Of a DNA stretch of 64,000 nt, positions 31,501 through 42,660 are shown piece after piece. How positions within the stretch are numbered: position 1 is the first letter of the stretch; each line of letters starts with the position of its first letter. The position numbers and the translations under genes were made by a program. Origin of the DNA: Merluccius polli (Eukaryota > Chordata > Actinopteri > Gadiformes > Merlucciidae); assembly GCA_030340625.1 (NCBI GenBank), contig JAOPHQ010001995.1:46001-110000 (forward strand), read 5' to 3'. Under the pieces are notes generated by a model. The model saw only the letters and a program-made list of their open reading frames with translations, was not told where the DNA came from and searched no databases.

Positions 31501-32563
31501 TGTATGTACCAAGCAATTTGCTTTTTTAATTTTGGTAATTACTTAATCACATGCATGTTAAAACACAGGGCAGTTTTTAAAGCAAATAACAAAAATATAG
31601 TTTTTATTTTTGTAAATTGAATGTGCAAACATGAGCAAAAGTCTTTCGAATAAACAAAGTGCACAGAATAGTTTGTGGACAACAAACAAAAAAATAGCAC
31701 TACTACATACATCTTTGTACGTATCCTGCCACCTCTACACAGTACAACTGCTACCACCAAACTACTACAGGGGGCAACTGATTTTTAAAAAATGTTTAAA
31801 CAAATTGGTGGTATTGCCACAGTAGCGAACAGTGATGTCAACGATGCTCCTCTTTCATTCAGCCATGTTGGATTGGTGCCGGTAGTCAGGGTGCGTGACG
31901 TGTATGTTCGTTGTTTGAGTGCACATGACACGACAACAGCAGAGAAGCAAAGAGTGCACTAAGATGTGTTCACGACAACGGAACGATGTTTTGACAGTTC
32001 TACTCGTTATGAAATGGGTACAATGAAGAGAGAAACTGAAACTGGTATCGATCCTATTGACACTAGCAGTATCATGCCGCAACATACCTGACACAGATGT
32101 TAATACCCAAACGCTGAACAGAGGAAAGTTCAACACTCTTCACACTGCTCTCCTTTGCTGTAAAACAAGGAGAATAAAGGAGTGGTTACGACCCTTTTAC
32201 CTACATGTACGAATAAGGCTCATAATGAAAGTCAAAGGAATGGGAGGTTAATACGACAACTTGCTACTGTCAAGATTAAATATTTGCAAGACTTAATTTT
32301 AATAGTTGAGTCACAGTGTCTTGTGGGTGAAATGCATCATTCATCAGTACGTCTCCACAAGTAGTCAAAGGAAAGAAAAGACTAATGTTTCCCTAATGTC
32401 ACAAATGACTTTCAGAGTAGTTTCAAATCATTCTGTTGATAACCAATACTTTTAACCTTAACAAATCTATTGATGAAAAATCACCACAATCAATCCGGCA
32501 GACGAATGCAATGGGTCATGCGTTACGTGCTGATTGTTAAGGGTTTGAAGGTTAGTTCTCCTG

Positions 32564-32566
<3 letters not shown>
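31501..32566. other. Intron sequence without a recognisable gene
   Basis: About 1 kb of AT-rich DNA; ORFs lack protein-like content and no transposon end is evident. Confidence 0.5.

Positions 32567-32641
<75 letters not shown>
32567..32641. repeat. (AT)n microsatellite
   Basis: About 37 perfect AT dinucleotides. It yields the artefactual IYIYIY ORFs on both strands. Confidence 0.98.
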
Positions 32642-32644
<3 letters not shown>

Positions 32645-32828
32645 TGGGTGAGACTGAGTAGCAGGGCATAAAACTCACCCAGCTTCTTCATTCAACCACT
32701 TCACTGTATCCTTTAGTCAGTGGTTTTTAGCCATAACCCTATTTCTAGCTCAGAAAATGTTTGCAACCTTTTTCACAAATTGTTTCACAAATAGTTTTTA
32801 CCAATTAACATCTGCTGGTAATATCAAT

Positions 32829-34190
32829 CAGTGGCGTCAGGGTAGGCACCGCCTACCCTTCAATATTCCACTCAAAATAACAATGAATATACAATTAAAA
32901 ATTCCCAAAATGTCAACAAGACATTGTCAAAACCATGCAAGAGGCGCTGGTCAGCATAGTAAACATGATTACAGCTCAATCAGTGGATATCGTGAGTTCC
33001 CGCTACATATTGTTATTGTCTACGCAGTGCAGGCACGAGATCTGTGCTTACTCTGGCTATCAGTTTTTGAGTGGAATGCACGAGTTGGCGTCACTACGAG
33101 CACACGCCCCTAGTGTGTTTAGTGGATGCAGGGCAGGCACAGTTTACCTCTGTCTGCCCTGGCCATATGCGCATGCGTAGGTGCAAAACAAAGACATGAT
33201 TTGTTTTGAACTTGCCTTGTAGCAAATTAACGAAACGACAATGACTATTCAACATTAAAGAAAATTCCGCAAATTGTATTTTCTAAATGAATTAGAAATA
33301 ATAAAAAGGCTAAGATAAGCACTTATAAGCTTGCATCAATGTAAAAGGGGCAAAGTTAGGAGTTAGTTCCAGCAGGACTGGTATAAAGTGAGTGGCTGTG
33401 TTTTGCTAGCACTAGCCGGCCCAACTATATTGTTTCCCATGTCTACTATTCTCCAAGCAGCGGGATAACATGCAAAGCATAGAGTCCACCTCACACATAC
33501 AATCAGATTTCCATGAAAACATTCGGCAATACTACACGGAACGATCTGGCACTAAATGATTACTTGGAATTATTTGGAAATTGTGATTTCATGTTATGAA
33601 ATACAAAAAAATATTCATAAAGATAATTAGGAACCCCACATTTGTTGTAATTGTGAATGGTATAATATTTGGTTACACTTTAGATTAGGGACCACATATT
33701 CAGCATTAACTAGTTGCTTATAAGCACGCATATTGGCTCTTCATTATAAAGCATTTATTAATGCATTATTCTGCATGACCATATTCTACAACTACTAGGC
33801 CATTAACTTTAATATTAGAGTTTTCCCTCAATAATCTCCTAATTACTGCTTATTGATAGTAAGTAAGGAAGTTGTTGTACATAAATTACGATCTTAGCAA
33901 CTAGTTAATGGTGAATATGTGGTCCCTAATCTAAAGTGTTACCTAATATTCATATTATGTTTCTTTTTAATGAATGAAATGCAAGTCATGTTTAATTTAT
34001 GTGCGGTTTGACTGGGGTTGTGAATCAGGTTTCATGTGATGGCACATTTAAGAAGGTAATACTAACTACAGTATGTCGGAAACTCTGGTTGTAAGCTATA
34101 ATTGATAACAGTTGTGTATGGGAATATTATATTATGTCAATCTGGATTAGAATATTCAGTGCCTACCCAGCCACTGACCTCACATCACTG
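32829..34190. mobile_element. hAT-type non-autonomous element (CAGTGGCGTCAGGGTAGG)
   Basis: The left end is CAGTGGCGTCAGGGTAGGCA and the right end is GTGCCTACCCAGCCACTG plus a short CACTG-ending extension. The flanks are ATATCAAT and ATATCAAC, an 8 bp duplication with one mismatch. It contains the block of about 124 bp (32909-33032) that recurs at 34387-34510, and a nested MITE at 33671-33943. No transposase is encoded. Confidence 0.75.
33671..33943. mobile_element. 273 bp MITE with 'GGTTACACTTTAGATTAGGG' ends
   Basis: Terminal inverted repeats of about 32 bp (left opens GGTTACACTTTAGATTAGGG) are nearly perfect. TAATATTT and TAATATTC flank them, an 8 bp duplication with one mismatch. It is nested inside the 32829-34190 element. 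Confidence 0.85.
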
Positions 34191-34257
34191 ATATCAACAC
34201 ATCGCTTACAACACACTAAGCGATTAGTAGTTGTTTGCTTTTGGCTATAAACCACTG

Positions 34258-35343
34258 TGCGTTCACACCAAAAGCGCACAAAGAGGAAAATGATCCCGGA
34301 AGTCATTCATTGTGTATTGGGCGCCAGGCGGACAAAGAGGGAAAAGAGGAATAAGCGGACTCGGGTGGACTAGGCGATTTAGGAGGATGTCAACAAGACA
34401 TTGTCAAAACCATGCAAGAGGCGCTGGTCAGCATAGTAAACATGATTACAGCTCAATCAGTGGATATCGTGAGTTCCCGCTACATATTGTTATTGTCTAC
34501 GCAGTGCAGGCGACTAGGAGGGAAAGGTGGAAAATCCATCGATAGCCAATGGGGATATCTCGTTCTGCCGTCGTCCCTCGGTCAGATCTGTCCCAGAAAA
34601 CAACCCGCGTAACTTAGTTCCTACCAAACATTCGTTCCGGTGTCGCTGGAAATGCTGATTGCTGCCGTAGCAGAACACCTCTATGATGTCCTCTATGATT
34701 TGACAACATTACATTTGGCAAAATCGGTGTTTATTTGGGATGATCATTTCCGTAAATATGATTGGGGAGTAACCCGACGAGGTGTCCATTAACAGAAATT
34801 AATGGACGACGCGGAGGCGTGAACCGTCCGACGCGAAGCGGAGGGTTGCTTCCGCGAAGTACCATGGTCACTTACGAAAGAATGAAATATGTAATCAATT
34901 AATAATACGTTAATGTGTTTTAGAGTTGAAATCTTGAGTTTTTTATTTTATTTTTACAAGTCGAGCAGACTATTTAATATCTCCCGTATGCAGGCGTTGC
35001 CAAGCAACGTGGCCATAGCGTCTTCATAGCGTCAACGTCTTTCCTAGGTGTAAATCAAAGATGGTGTAAATAAACACTTTTTAACCTACACTCTCCAGCC
35101 AATCGGAGTAATTCTGTTTTTAATGACTTCATCAAGTAACTTTCCGTGATCAACGATGTCGGTAAATGGGCTGTGCTACAGCAGTAGTTGCGTGGTGGTG
35201 TTTAGCGCGTGTGGCGCGCTGGCCCTTTAAATAAAAAAAAAACAAGAACGAACATTCTGAAGGGGGACAGAAGCGACAAAAGCGACTTAGGTGGAGTGGA
35301 CAAGGTGGATTCCTCTTTGTGCGCTTTCGGTGTGAACGCACAG
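34258..35343. mobile_element. MITE-like element with GTGCGTTCACACC ends
   Basis: The left end CTGTGCGTTCACACC(A)AAAGC and the right end read as near-perfect inverted repeats of about 32 bp, extending through CGCACAAAGAGGAA. No target duplication could be fixed. Purine-rich GGACTCGGGTGGACTAGGCG sequence on the left is mirrored on the right. A second copy of the block of about 124 bp lies at 34387-34510. Confidence 0.7.
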
Positions 35344-36321
35344 GCCGTCAGTTCATATATACAGGACGTCTATGAGACCTTTTAAAAAGAATGGTTTGCT
35401 AAAATGGATTATCAAATATCTATAGCTTATGTCAGCAATCTCCTGCGACCCCATATGCATATCAGGAGAACCCAAGCGGGGTCCCGACCCAGGGTTGGGA
35501 GCCACTGCCTTAAGGTTAAAATCATTTACAGAAGATAAACGCCAGTATCGAAAGCCAAAACAAGATTTTACTAATTACTGACTACTACTGATTCTGACTA
35601 CTCGCGTCAGAATTCAATAGCTTCAAGGGGCTCTTTTTCAGTATTTCAGTTTCAGTATTTCACTTTTTTAATCCATTTTACAGATACCCTGAGTGCATAC
35701 ATGATTTTCAAAATGAAAACCTGACCTAAGAGATCCACAATACGTTTCAAGAATCAATAGACAAATGCAAGGGTATTTGTGATTTGTGCATACAAATTCA
35801 ACAATCTGCATATGTATCAACATGAACAACTGCTCTTTCTGTACACATGCACATCCAAGCCGTTAATGTGCATGTACTTACTTTCTGGGACTAAGCTGAG
35901 CTCAGTTCAAAATCAAATTGGTTACACAAATGAAGAATTAACAATTAATTAAAAAACAAACAAATGAAAAGGTTCCCAGGGATATAACTATTGTTCAGTT
36001 CAATATTGATAACAGTTTTGATTTGTATTCATTTGAAATCATTTTGTCATTTCAAATATTAATACATTCTCCAGTCTGCCTAATATGACTCCATAGACAT
36101 AATTCAAAAGTGTCTAATGTTTTCGGTAGTAACATTTGCTTGCAAATAACGATGTTGGAAAAGCAGTGCCTGACTAAATACATGATTAATATGTTAAATC
36201 AATGCACAGAATGCACTTCGTGAGTTTAGTGTCAGATGGTATTTGCCATAGCTATCCCTCACAGCATAGTTTTAAATACTGGAGAAACTTGGATTATTGT
36301 GTACTTGTTTTATGAGTATAC
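35344..36321. other. Intron sequence; hAT end near 35505
   Basis: No gene. CAGGGTTGGGAGCCACTG ending near 35508 is a hAT-like right terminus without partner. Confidence 0.45.
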
Positions 36322-36403
36322 AAACCTTTGTAGTGAGCAGAAGCAAAGAAGTGATTTGTTGATGTGTTGACCGACACAACCTTCTCCAGCAGTCGTGAAA
36401 GCA
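36322..36403 (-). CDS. tbc1d32: TBC1D32-like exon 7 of the visible set
   Basis: This 82 bp exon is bounded by acceptor TTCCTCAG|TGCTTTC and donor GGTTT|GTATAC. The peptide is LSRLLEKVVSVNTSTNHFF then ASAHYKG, with both boundary codons split so as to complete Val on one side and Leu on the other. It is too short to stand out as an ORF, but all three neighbouring joins keep frame. A donor six bases earlier (AAAG|GTTTGT) exists but would put the next exon out of frame. Confidence 0.8.
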
Positions 36404-36784
36404 CTGAGGAAGATAAACAGAATCATACTCGCACTGTTATTAACGTTTACGCTATTCAGGAACATTTAAACGCATGTTTGCTCTTCAGGTGGCGTGTACA
36501 CAACTTGGCTGCACATGCTGACTGAACCAAGAGTCCAATTAAATGAATTTCTGTTCACTATTGGGACATCTACCTTGCTTTCTTTGCTTCACACAACAAA
36601 GATGTTTTCAACTTTTACTAGAAAACAAAGATTCATCAGCTCTTCTGATGGTACTGATACTTAAAAAATGCAAGCCATTTAGTACATTCTATTTAATAGG
36701 TGTAATAAGATATCACAGTTATCTGACAGTACAGGACTTTGAATACATGTCCCATTTGTCAGACAGTCTGTCGGTCTAACATAC

Positions 36785-36910
36785 CAGTTCCAGTGAGACT
36801 GTTGGGGGTAGTGCTCATGGCTTTGCAGTACTGTTTGCGGCAGGCAGCCATCCATCGCTCCTCTTTCACAGGGTCAGTAGAAGATGCCAGGAACGCACTG
36901 ATCTCAGAAT
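36785..36910 (-). CDS. tbc1d32: TBC1D32-like exon 6 of the visible set
   Basis: 126 bp with acceptor GATATAG|ATTCTG (immediately after a (GT)n tract on the sense strand) and donor AACTG|GTATGT. Residues include SEISAFLASSTDPVKEERWM and AACRKQYCKAMSTTP. The split Asp codon joins it to the exon at 37131-37230 and a split Val codon joins it to 36322-36403. The CA repeat at 36917-36947 lies directly in the polypyrimidine region and may affect acceptor strength. Confidence 0.85.
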
Positions 36911-37130
36911 CTATATCACACACACACACACACACACACGCACACACAGAATGAATCCGGTTGCCTCTGCAGAGGGGGTTTGACCCTCAGCCAAAACCTA
37001 TATGTTTGTAGAGTAGTAGAGTAGAGTAAATCGTTAATATCCCTTAGGGGCAAAACAAGCAGTTTGTAAAACAAACTACTTGTTTATGGGTGTATGTGTG
37101 TGTGTTTTGAAGTCAGTTTTTTCTGCTTAC

Positions 37131-37230
37131 CTTGTTTACTGTGATTAAGCGTAGCGGCACCCAAGGTGTAGCACTGTGGGGGTGGTGAAGGATAGCTCAG
37201 AAACATGGGCCACGGGTAGGGATCAGGCCC
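37131..37230 (-). CDS. tbc1d32: TBC1D32-like exon 5 of the visible set
   Basis: 100 bp with acceptor TCATTACAG|GGGCCT and donor AACAAG|GTAAGCAG. The peptide is proline- and aromatic-rich: GPDPYPWPMFLSYPSPPP then QCYTLGAATLNHSKQ. It follows the exon at 42552-42660 at phase 0 and leaves one base for the next exon. It has no recognised domain; membership in the gene rests on phase and position. Confidence 0.8.
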
Positions 37231-38038
37231 CTGTAATGATCACATGACACATTGCAATTAGACAAATAGCCTTAGTTTTTAAGTTCTAATCATTGTTTTT
37301 TGTGGAGTGTGTGTGGGAGTGTGTTCTCTGCTCCTGTAGATAGGAGGATGTGGAGTGTGTGTGGGAGTGTTTTCTCTGCTTGTTGTGTTACCTGGCCTAG
37401 TAGGCCACATGTATTGGTTAAAATCGTCTTCTGAAACCTCCATCTTGCACTCGCAAGAGTTTCTCTTCGGAACAATATATAACAAAACAGGAAACACTGG
37501 CCCAGGCGCTGTGCAGTCTCCCCCCAGAAGTTCAGCTATAGCGTTGTCGAACTTCTGGATCCGAGATTAGAGAACTGGGAGCACCTGAAGCTGAATTCAC
37601 AGTTCTACGCACCCCTTGTTTGCGAAGAATCATCAAGAATCATGTCAGTCACTCAACAAGACGCGGATCTTTGCAGAGCTGCGTGCATTTATACTGCGTG
37701 CAGAGCTGCGTGCATTTATACTTTCACATCATCGTGTACACAAGGGGGCAGTATAGCGTTTCTGACCCCAAATGTACATGAACCGACTAGCAAATTGGGA
37801 AAGGGAATTGTGAGGCCGATTGCTCCTTTGAATATATTGTGATGGCCTCTGGGCATTAGACTGGCCTCTGTAGGTGTGTCTTTGGGAGACTCTCTTTATC
37901 TCTCTCTCTCTGTCCCAAACCAAAGACAGATGCCTGCTGCCGAGGCAGTATCCTTTGGAGGATATATATACCGACAGCTGACGTCCGTCAGTTTCAACCG
38001 TTATAGGGATGTTAATGAGTAATCATTAATCGATTAAG
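37231..38038. other. Intron sequence without a recognisable gene
   Basis: It contains a direct duplication of GCAGAGCTGCGTGCATTTATACT (37673-37722) and, at 37295-37365, two copies of GGAGTGTGTGTGGGAGTGT. No coding signature. Confidence 0.5.
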
Positions 38039-38157
38039 AATTTAACCAATAAAAAATGTATTAACCCGACGATGTATGTTTTGTGTACCATTTCTCTCCC
38101 GAGAAATGGTACACAAAACATACATCGTCGGTTAATACATTTTTAATTGGTTAAATT
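38039..38157. repeat. Near-perfect palindrome, 57 bp arms
   Basis: The left arm opens AATTTAACCAATAAAAAATG and meets its complement across a CCC centre (38098-38100), with one mismatch and one single-base gap. TTATAGGGATGTTAATGAGT just upstream looks like a hAT MITE end, so this is probably the middle of a palindromic MITE. Confidence 0.9.
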
Positions 38158-38567
38158 CTCACATGTGTCGGGGCACAGACAAATCCGCTACAAGTCGCCC
38201 AGGACAAATTCATGTAAATCAACAAAGAAGCGTTTTTTTTCAAAATTAGTGATTTTTGTTTTTTTGCAGAATGTGCTAGTTGAGATCATGAAGAAGCCAC
38301 TCCATGTTTCAGATAACAGCATTGGTTGCTTTAAAAGTATACATTTTGTCTTTGAAATCGGGTGTAGTTTCAGGAAATTCTAGTCTTTGTTGGGGCGTGT
38401 GCGGCGATACTGTTAATTTCCATACTGGCCATTTGGCCATTCAGGTGCTCTTTTGTTTTTTTTTCAGCCAATCAGCTGGATGTTAGAAGCGAACCGCATG
38501 GATACTTATGCAGCGCCCCCGCATAAGTAACTGCTACTTCTGACGCTGCATGTGATTTCATCATTGA

Positions 38568-38737
38568 ATGAAGATGGACCAGGCAAAGTGCATTGCAGAT
38601 GAGCTGAATCGTGGCTGTTACAGCGCAGATCTATGGCAGTACTTCTTCGACAAGCCGGATGCCTATGGTTATGCCGATGCCGATCTCACTTCTGATTCTG
38701 AAGATGACTGCACTGACGATGAAAGTGACTGTATGAG
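38568..38737 (+). pseudogene. Acidic ORF, exon-like, part 1 (unrecognised protein)
   Basis: From ATGGACCAGGC (38573) the frame reads MDQAKCIADELNRGCYSADL, then WQYFFDKPDAYGYADADLTS, and becomes Asp/Glu-rich. The coding look is lost at 38738, where a MITE begins, and resumes at 39306. I do not recognise the protein. It could be the first exon of an unknown gene on the strand opposite to tbc1d32, or a transposon gene. The MITE insertion shows that it is disrupted here unless spliced out. Confidence 0.4.
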
Positions 38738-39306
38738 GGTGTGTTCACACCTAGCGTTTTTTTTTTCGGCCAGCGCTCGTTTTACATTATATTCCTATGT
38801 AGCAAAGCATTTTTGGAAAAAGTCCCCGGCGTTTTTTTAAATGCCTCTCTCGGCGTTTTTTTCTCCCGCACCAAGCGTAAAAAAAAGTTGAAAAAAGTTC
38901 AACTTTCAGGAAAAAATCCCCCGACGTCAGGCGTTTTTTTAACAACTGACCAATCACAAGTGGAACATTGACACTTGTCGTCACAATGGAAACTCATCTT
39001 TCAGCAGCTGTCAAAACAAGAAACAATGGTGGACAAATCACTCACGAAAGTGCCGGTGGAGTGATTAGTAGTATTAATTACTGAACATGTCGAGATATAT
39101 GACATGTCTAATAGGCTCTACGCCTATAAGGGTAGCCTGGATACGTAGTAGGCTAGTAACGTTGGGTTCTAGAATGGGTTCGTTGCTAGGTGATAGAAAA
39201 AACACTCTCGGCGCGACAAAAAACGCTGCCAGCTTTTCATTTTATTGAAAAAACGGTCGGCTCAACTTTTCCCTATCACAAAAAGCGCTAGGTCTGAACA
39301 CAGCTA
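38738..39306. mobile_element. MITE with GTGTTCACACCTAGCG ends
   Basis: The left end GTGTGTTCACACCTAGCGTTT and the right end (reverse complement of GCTGTGTTCAGACCTAGCGC) are imperfect inverted repeats of about 18 bp. T-rich and A-rich runs adjoin them. It separates two halves of an acidic ORF. Confidence 0.65.
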
Positions 39307-39401
39307 CAGCTGACCTTAGCCGAAGATGAAGACGAGGAAGAATCTCTCGGCCTCACAGCAGAGGAGCTGGATCGTAAGATATCAGACGCTATATCTACGG
39401 T
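39306..39401 (+). pseudogene. Acidic ORF, exon-like, part 2
   Basis: Reads LTLAEDEDEEESLGLTAEEL then DRKISDAIST and ends at a donor-like ACG|GTAACA. The style matches part 1 (38568-38737). Function unknown. Confidence 0.35.
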
Positions 39402-39857
39402 AACATTTGAAGGGGATGGAAGTAGGTGTGAGAAACTAGGCTGTAATGGGAGGTTTTGGATGGTAATGTGAGCATCTGCTATTAATTTGAATAATGCTTG
39501 AATTGCTTGAATTGACTGTGATGTTAATGATTTAGCAACTAGCCTACTTGAGGAACAGTTTGGATGAATACATCCAGAGTCAGGTGACATAAACTGTTGC
39601 CATATGGCAGGGGTGGCCAACCAGTTAGAGACTAAGGGCCCTATTTTGCACTCAGCGCAATTGACTTTGTGCACTGGCGCTTGTGCAATTCCTATTTTGC
39701 ACCCGACGCACATTGGAATTTTCCCTCGCAAGGCGCAAGTCCTTCACTTGGGGAATGAACTTGCGCTCCGGGGGCGGTTCAGCGAAAACAGGAGGCGTGT
39801 CCCGGCGCAAACGTTCCCTGGTGCTATTCTGCACTTTCACAAAACAATTGCGCCTGG

Positions 39858-40105
39858 CCATAATCAGGGAGGGGATGCGCGATTGTTGACGGGGTGGGGG
39901 GTGGGGGGCGCAATTGTTGACGGGGTGGGGGGGGGGTGCGCGGTCCAAAAATCTGGACCGGCGCAAAAATAATAATACACAAAATAAAAAATACAAAATA
40001 AAATAAAAAAATAATTACGGCCGGCCGGCTCGGCCTGAAATCGTCCGGCCGTTGGGGAAATATCCCGAACCTGCCGACGGCCACCCGTCCCTGGCCATAG
40101 TGTAG
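39858..40105. repeat. Poly-G cassette insert within nested MITE
   Basis: Two GCG(C)(A/G)ATTGTTGACGGGG units with G-runs are followed by A-rich sequence and a GC palindrome (GGCCGGCCGG). It ends GTCCCTGGCCATA, similar in design to the hAT MITE at 6498-6766 but with eroded ends. Confidence 0.65.
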
Positions 40106-40472
40106 TGTGTGTACAACGTGCATTCACTTTGCTTCTCTCATCTACAAGGAAGCAGTTCTCATTTTTGCAAACCATACATACAAGCAAAAATATTACCACA
40201 TATGTGAAAAATAGGCATTCTAGCGTACACAGTTACCCAAAATATTCAGGCTAATAGTAATGACGGATCAAATTAACCTGTTTGACCAATAGTCGCAAGA
40301 CACATAGATAAGGACACCAGGATGACACCTTTTATTATGCCAGCAACAGCGCGTTAAATGTTTTATAATCGAAAACACACAGAAACACGACGCGGTGTAA
40401 CTGAAAGAACATTCGGCATAGGCCTACTGAAAATGCGCTTCAGCTTATTTGACAGAAGAGCTGCATCATCAA

Positions 40473-40674
40473 GCAGTGCTTGAAGTGGGCCGGTACGCAC
40501 CGGTATGCAGTACCGGCACTTATTTTACCCTTTAGCGTACCGGCACTTTTTCTTGAGTACCGGCACTTGTCACAGGCTGCCCCCCCACGCCCTCGTCGGT
40601 CGTAGGTCCGGGGTGGGTTATGATCGCCCCCCCCACCGTCGACAATCACTTATTTTTGTCCACTTCAAGCACTG
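40473..40674. mobile_element. Small MITE with CAGTGCTTGAAGTGG ends
   Basis: CAGTGCTTGAAGTGGGCC on the left and CCACTTCAAGCACTG on the right. Inside, TACCGGCACTT is repeated three times and a GGTCGTAGGTCCGGGGTGGG unit with a C-run is present. Flanking 8-mers agree only partly. Confidence 0.65.
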
Positions 40675-41239
40675 TCTATAAGCGAAGGTGCCTAATCTCG
40701 GTCCAATGTTAGACCACATTGCAAATATATCACCATGCATTCATACCTCGTGATTCAGTGAGAGTGAGGCCAAAACATCGGAAAGTATGTCTTTGTGACA
40801 TTTATTTATTTACATTTTGTCAACGGAAAATGAAAAGCTGAAAAGATTTAAACAGAAGAACTAATTATTTTTCCCTCTGATGGGCATGCGCGCGCTACGG
40901 CGGGATTGGACACGTCTGGGTCCAGTAGTGGCGATGCGCGATGTGCTCGCCATGGAACAAGCGCGCCTGCATTTAAAGGGAATGTGAGCCGACGCTCTGA
41001 TTGGTTTATTGCACGTTACGCCCAAACCACACCTATGACTAATGTAGCTACTTCAGACCAACCCATTTTAGATTTGCGCTGGGCGCAAGCGTCATTTATC
41101 CCGCCGGCATAATAGCAACAGCGCCCAAGATCCGCCCACAAAGCCACTTGCGCTTTGCGTTTCATACTTGCGTTTCAGACCGGCAAAATAGGGCCCTATG
41201 AGCCAAATGTTTTACTGTGTTACTGCAAAGTGCCACAAT

Positions 41240-41405
41240 AGTAACACACCGCCGACCTACGGCCGACGTAACACACCGCGGACCTACGGGACCTACGGCG
41301 ATTGTAACACTCCGGCCGACTGGGGGGGGGGGGGGGGGTGCGCGCGCGCAATAGTAACACACCGCGGACCTACGACCGGGGGGGGGGGGGGGGGGGGGGG
41401 GTTAC
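41240..41405. repeat. Poly-G cassette with GTAACACACCGCGGACCTACG units
   Basis: Three to four copies of AACACACCGC(C/G)GACCTACG with two long G-runs (41321-41338, 41380-41401). The reverse complement of this unit is the 1-145 cassette. Confidence 0.8.
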
Positions 41406-41606
41406 TAGTTTGCATGCCTGCGATTAATATCGGGTGTTAGCAGGTTTACACAGGGTTTTTTTGGGCAGTGTGAAAGGGGCTATACACAACACAACATTAT
41501 ATATGAACGTAAGAGCCGCATGAAACCAGGCAAAGAGCCGCATGCGGCTCGGGAGCCGCGGGTTGGCCACCCCTGCCATATGGCATGCTTATGGGGGGCA
41601 GTGGTG

Positions 41607-41811
41607 CCATCAGGGATACGGTCTTCTGTTCCCAATAACCTTAATATGAGAGTCAGGCCATCAGGGATACTGTCTGTTCTGTTCCCAATAACCTTAATAT
41701 GAGTCAGGCCATCACGGATACTGTCTGTTCTGTTCCCAATAACCTTAATATGAGTCAGGCCATCACGGATACTGTCTGTTCTGTTCCCAATAACTTTAAT
41801 GTGAGAGTCAG
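41607..41811. repeat. 51 bp tandem repeat, four units
   Basis: The unit starts CCATCA(G/C)GGATACTGTC, continues GTTCTGTTCCCAATAACC and ends AGTCAGG. It is repeated four times with about 5% divergence, directly after the hAT at 39608-41575. Confidence 0.92.
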
Positions 41812-41908
41812 TGTTTTAGCTTTACCCAGACTATGGAAGATGTGTTTTTTGAAGGGAAGGGAAGCAAAGTAACAGGGAGGCGTGGTGGGAACAACAAAGT
41901 ATTCTCAG

Positions 41909-42169
41909 CAGGGCCGGACTAACGCACAGGCTTGATATGGCTGCAGCCTAGGGGCCCCACCTGCCAGGGGGCCCCCGATTGGTCGAACCGGGGGCCCCTC
42001 CGCTAGCCCCGCGATCTGCTAGCGCCGCGATCCGGTAGCGCCGCGATCCGCACGCCCCCCCCCGCTCAACAAAATCTCCGCCCACCCCCCACCTCGGTCT
42101 TCCGAGGTGGGGGGGGGGCCTACATCGTCCAGCAGCCTAGGGGCCCCGGGCATCCTTAATCCGGGCCTG
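41909..42169. mobile_element. 261 bp hAT MITE, perfect 8 bp duplication
   Basis: The ends CAGGGCCGGACTAACG and TTAATCCGGGCCTG are flanked by ATTCTCAG (41901-41908, 42170-42177). The core repeats TAGCGCCGCGATCCG and carries GC-rich runs. Confidence 0.9.
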
Positions 42170-42177
42170 ATTCTCAG

Positions 42178-42551
42178 GGCATTTTGTTGATATGCAACTT
42201 TAATGTCGGTAGTCGGTAGTACCACTTCAACACAGCATGTGTTGACAACAGCTGTGTAAATATGCCATATCTGTTGTAAACCGGTTGCTAATAAAAAACG
42301 TAGTTTATTTAATGCTATTAAATATCATCTGTTTTTTAGTAAATGCTTTAATCCCAGCATCCCAGCCAACGCCAGCCTGTTGGGACACATCCCAGTATTA
42401 TACACTCAGTTTTAAAATCTTGAGTTTTAAAACCATAAAGGTCAAAAGTCATAAAGGTCCTGTAATGTGTGATCACACTCCATACAGTATGCTGTGTCGT
42501 CTGCAGCTGAATGACTAGGTGTAATGTGAAGAGAGAGGAGAAGGAGCAGAC
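42178..42551. other. Intron sequence without a recognisable gene
   Basis: About 370 bp, AT-rich, no element ends recognised; leads into the donor of the exon at 42552. Confidence 0.5.
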
Positions 42552-42660
42552 CTCTTGCAGAGCTCTGGGGGGAAGCTTCCGCTCAGACGGACCTCCCATT
42601 GCACATACACGCACCAGCACATGGTTCCTCTCCACGGACAGGCTGTCTAGGATCGGCTCA
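42552..42660 (-). CDS. tbc1d32: TBC1D32-like exon 4 of the visible set
   Basis: 109 bp, acceptor TTCCCCTCAG|TGAGCC, donor AAGAG|GTCTGC. One base completes a Gly codon from the exon at 44206, then EPILDSLSVERNHVLVRVCA and MGGPSERKLPPRALQE. It joins at phase 0 to GPDPYPWP of the next exon. Amphipathic, armadillo-like composition fits the long helical N-terminal region of TBC1D32, but the domain is not diagnostic by eye. Confidence 0.83.

Larger units (their letters stand above)
39635..41197. mobile_element. Nested MITE with AGGGCCCTATTTTGC ends
   Basis: AGGGCCCTATTTTGC and its perfect complement GCAAAATAGGGCCCT bound the insert. GC-rich subterminal sequence (GCGCAAG, CTTGCGC) repeats on both sides. 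The target duplication is ambiguous (TA or none). Confidence 0.8.
39608..41575. mobile_element. hAT element with perfect 8 bp duplication, filled with nested MITEs
   Basis: The ends are CAGGGGTGGCCAACC and GGTTGGCCACCCCTG, flanked by CCATATGG at 39600-39607 and 41576-41583. Just inside the right end lies GCCGCATGCGGCTC. Almost all of its length is a second element at 39635-41197, which itself holds poly-G cassettes and a small MITE. No transposase is detectable. Confidence 0.9.

Noticed and set aside
32467..32691. IYIYIY ORFs on both strands
   Set aside because: (AT)n microsatellite.
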